Below are positions 62,022 to 64,000 of a stretch of 64,000 bases of DNA, piece after piece (position 1 is the stretch's first letter; each line of letters starts with the position of its first letter). The position numbers and the translations under genes are program-made. The DNA lies in the NCBI RefSeq assembly GCF_050563535.1, contig NZ_JBNXUO010000003.1, positions 186,001 through 250,000 on the forward strand, given 5' to 3'. The notes below the pieces were generated by a model. That model saw only the letters and a program-made list of their open reading frames with translations, was not told where the DNA came from and did no database searches. This stretch comes from Falsiroseomonas sp050563535. Lineage in GTDB: Bacteria; Pseudomonadota; Alphaproteobacteria; Acetobacterales; Acetobacteraceae.

Positions 62022-62920
62022 GGCGTTGCCCTGGTTCTGGTGCGTTCGGGGATGAGGCCCTGCGGCCGGAAGCGCAGCAGCAGGATGAGGGAGAGGGCGA
62101 TCGTGCCCTCGCGCAGGGCGGCCTTCTGCACCGGCGTCACGCCGGGGACCGCGCCGGTCAGGAAGCGCGTGCCTTCCAGCAGCAGCAGGACCAGCAGCGC
62201 GCCGAGCACGGCGCCGCGCATGGAACCGACGCCGCCCGCGGTGAGCGCGAGGACGATGTAGATGGTGATCAGCGGCAGCATGTTGTCGGGCGCGAAATAG
62301 GCGTTGTAGTGCGCGTAGAGCGCACCCGAGAGGCCGATGATCGCGGCGCCGAGGCAGAAGGCGCGGATCTTGAACCACAGCACCGGCTTGCCGGCCACCG
62401 CGGCCACATCCTCATCCTCCCGCACGGCGCGCAGCACGCGGCCGAAGGGGGAATGCGACAGGCGGCCGAACAGCGCGAAGCCGACCACCACCGCCGCCCA
62501 GACGATGCCGAGGAAGATGAGGTTGAACTGCTGCGGCGTCACCAGGCCGCGCCAGGGGCCGGGGATTCCGCTGATGCCGTCCGTGCCGTTGGTCAGCCAC
62601 ACCTCGTTGCTCGCGACCAGGCGCATCACCTCGGCGAAGCCGAGCGTGACGATCGCCAGGTAGTCGCCCCGCAGCCGCGCGACGATCAGCGCCATCGCGC
62701 CGCCCGCCGCCGCCGCCACCACGGCCGCCGCCGCCCAGCCGAGCGGCATGGGCCAGAACAGCTTCGTCGTCAGCAGCGCGGAGGCATAGGCGCCGACGCC
62801 GAAGAACCCGACCAGGCCGAGATTGACCATCCCCGCCAGGCCCCAGATGACGTTCAGCCCCAGCGCCATCAGCGCGTAGACGCCCGCGAAGACGAGCATG
62901 GAGACGAGATAGGCGTCCAT
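62018..62920 (-). CDS. livM: Branched-chain amino acid-type ABC permease, LivM
   Basis: 300 residues with about eight helices. The segments GLNVIWGLAGMVNLGLVGFF and GDYLAIVTLGFAEVMRLV are typical of LivM permeases. It forms the pore with LivH. The ATG follows the livH stop directly, and the end overlaps the GAF gene. No ATPase gene (livG, livF) is visible; they probably lie upstream, beyond the window. Confidence 0.92.
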   Translation of the reverse strand: MDAYLVSMLVFAGVYALMALGLNVIWGLAGMVNLGLVGFFGVGAYASALLTTKLFWPMPLGWAAAAVVAAAAGGAMALIVARLRGDYLAIVTLGFAEVMRLVASNEVWLTNGTDGISGIPGPWRGLVTPQQFNLIFLGIVWAAVVVGFALFGRLSHSPFGRVLRAVREDEDVAAVAGKPVLWFKIRAFCLGAAIIGLSGALYAHYNAYFAPDNMLPLITIYIVLALTAGGVGSMRGAVLGALLVLLLLEGTRFLTGAVPGVTPVQKAALREGTIALSLILLLRFRPQGLIPERTRTRATP

Positions 62921-63793
62921 TCAGCCCTTCCCCCCCAGCAGCCCCTGCGGGCGGAACATCAGCACGACCAGGATTGCCAGGAAGGCGGTGACGGTGCGGT
63001 AGGCAGGCTCCAGCACCACGCCCGCCATCTCCTCCCCCACCCCGACCACCATGGCGCCGAGCGCGGCGCCGGGGATGGAGCCGAGCCCGCCGACCACCGC
63101 CGCCGCGAAGACCGACAGCACGACGCGGAAGCCCGTCAGCGGGTCGATCGAGGTGTCGAGCCCGATCAGCATCCCCCCGAAGCCGGCGAGGCCCGCGCCG
63201 ATGAACACCGCGACGCGGGCGATGCGGTCCGGGTCCACGCCCTTGATGTCGGCCAGCACCGGGTTGTCCGCCACCGCGCGCATCGCGCGGCCCAGCCGCG
63301 TGAAGGCCAGCAGCAGGAACAGCGCCGCCGCGGCGGCGATGGCGTAGCCGGTGTTGGTCAGCTGCTGCGGGTTCACGCGGATGCCGTCGAAGCGCCAGTC
63401 GCGCAGGATCGGCAGGTCGTAGCCCTTCAGGTCGTTGCCGAAGAAGAAGCGGACGATGTTCTCCACCAGCAGCGTCAGCGCGACGGAAGCGATGGCGACC
63501 GTCAGCGGCCCAGCGGGGCGCAGCGGCTTCAGCGCCGTCTCCTCCGCCAGAAGCCCCGCCGCGCCGGCCACCAGGAAGGCGGCCAGCAGGGCGAGGCCCG
63601 CAGGCATGCCCCATTGCGTGTTGGCCACCCAGCCCGCGAAGGCGCCGATGGTGGCGTAGCCCGCGATGGCGAAGTTCGGGTAGCGCAGCACGGCGAAGAT
63701 GCAGTTGAAGCCGATGGCGGGCAGCATCAGCACGCTGCCCGCCATCACGCCGTTGAGCAGGACCTGGGCGAGGTCGCGCCAGTCCTCGATCAC
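62921..63793 (-). CDS. livH: Branched-chain amino acid-type ABC permease, LivH
   Basis: 290 residues, hydrophobic, with the LivH pattern: LLNGVMAGSVLMLPAIGFN at the start, NFAIAGYATIGAFAGWVAN and VGGLGSIPGAALGAMVVGV near the end. The start is GTG at 63793, overlapping the stop of the binding-protein gene as GTGA. Its stop abuts the livM ATG. The substrate may be branched-chain amino acids, urea or amides. Confidence 0.92.
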   Translation of the reverse strand: MIEDWRDLAQVLLNGVMAGSVLMLPAIGFNCIFAVLRYPNFAIAGYATIGAFAGWVANTQWGMPAGLALLAAFLVAGAAGLLAEETALKPLRPAGPLTVAIASVALTLLVENIVRFFFGNDLKGYDLPILRDWRFDGIRVNPQQLTNTGYAIAAAAALFLLLAFTRLGRAMRAVADNPVLADIKGVDPDRIARVAVFIGAGLAGFGGMLIGLDTSIDPLTGFRVVLSVFAAAVVGGLGSIPGAALGAMVVGVGEEMAGVVLEPAYRTVTAFLAILVVLMFRPQGLLGGKG

Positions 63794-64000
63794 GCGATTT
63801 CAAGGACGCGGAAGCGCCCGTTCTCGGCTACCTCGAAGCGGAACTTGGTGCCGCGGATGTCGCCGCGTTCCTCGAACTCGACGGGGCCGGAGGCGCCCTC
63901 GAAGTTGATGGGGCGGCCCGCGGCGAGCGCGCGCAGCCCGTCCGTCACGTTGTCCACCTTCTCGCCCTCGCCCTGGCTGATGCGGCGGACATTGTCGCGG
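63790..64000 (-). CDS. ABC transporter substrate-binding protein, C-terminal part
   Basis: Only the last 69 residues are in the window; the 5' end lies beyond 64000. The segment NVTDGLRALAAGRPINFEGA with a following ASGPVEFEERGDIRG matches the end of Leu/Ile/Val-type periplasmic binding proteins. It overlaps livH by 4 bases. It is the first visible gene of the liv-type operon. Confidence 0.8.
   Translation of the reverse strand, partial: RDNVRRISQGEGEKVDNVTDGLRALAAGRPINFEGASGPVEFEERGDIRGTKFRFEVAENGRFRVLEIA

Overview
The window is a chromosomal segment of a very GC-rich alphaproteobacterium. Codon use is strongly G/C at third positions throughout. The gene order dgt-argS-SPOR-nagZ-(M50)-scpA-scpB-(ABC)-tatB-tatC-serS is the arrangement I recall from alphaproteobacteria. 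A direct-repeat SOS box of the GTTC-N7-GTTC type between ssb and uvrA supports the same class. Overall flavour suggests Acetobacteraceae (Roseomonas-like), but that is inference. I see no insertion sequence, prophage, CRISPR array or rRNA. No stretch over 300 bases lacks a gene; the largest gaps (about 160-226 bases) hold promoters, the SOS box and hairpins.

Region by region. 1-9780: end of a DUF4340 gene, a Nudix hydrolase, a sensor kinase, then on the minus strand a tightly overlapping set (msrP, an 88-residue two-helix protein, an NtrC-type regulator), two overlapping lipid-carrier glycosyltransferase genes, and a second kinase paralogous to the first. 9799-15378: methyltransferase, tRNA-Lys(UUU), two near-identical cyclophilins (one cytoplasmic, one exported), coaD and gyrA. 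15379-18999: ssb and uvrA, divergent around the SOS box. 19031-26438: an orphan gene, an exported protein of four tandem carbohydrate-binding-like repeats with a type I secretion-like tail, an orphan substrate-binding protein, an NDUFAF6-like protein, Fe-superoxide dismutase, yajC, a DUF815 ATPase and two related small membrane proteins. 26484-37860: a twelve-gene minus-strand block joining translation (serS, argS), Tat export (tatB, tatC), chromosome segregation (scpA, scpB), wall recycling (nagZ, SPOR), a site-2-type protease and dGTP hydrolysis (dgt). 37878-42945: A-type Fe-S carrier, exodeoxyribonuclease III, two small secreted Tyr/Pro/His-rich proteins, a GIY-YIG-like gene, ilvD, a Uma2-family gene and a small membrane gene behind valS. 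42952-61468: valS, a Pat-type protein acetyltransferase, esterase, M20 amidohydrolase, the outer-membrane pair tamA-tamB, a methyltransferase, an ABC-F ATPase, an M24 peptidase and a glutathione transferase. 61521-64000: a branched-chain amino acid or amide ABC transporter operon (binding protein, LivH, LivM) ending in a GAF-domain gene.

The most unusual features are: (i) the translationally coupled msrP / two-helix protein / sigma-54 activator operon flanked by two paralogous sensor kinases, a candidate envelope oxidative-stress circuit; (ii) the four-repeat secreted carbohydrate-binding-like protein without a catalytic domain; (iii) two export loci that differ from the order I expect: an ABC ATPase gene where tatA usually lies, and sodB where secD-secF usually follow yajC; (iv) the pair of related small membrane genes with matching ribosome binding sites.
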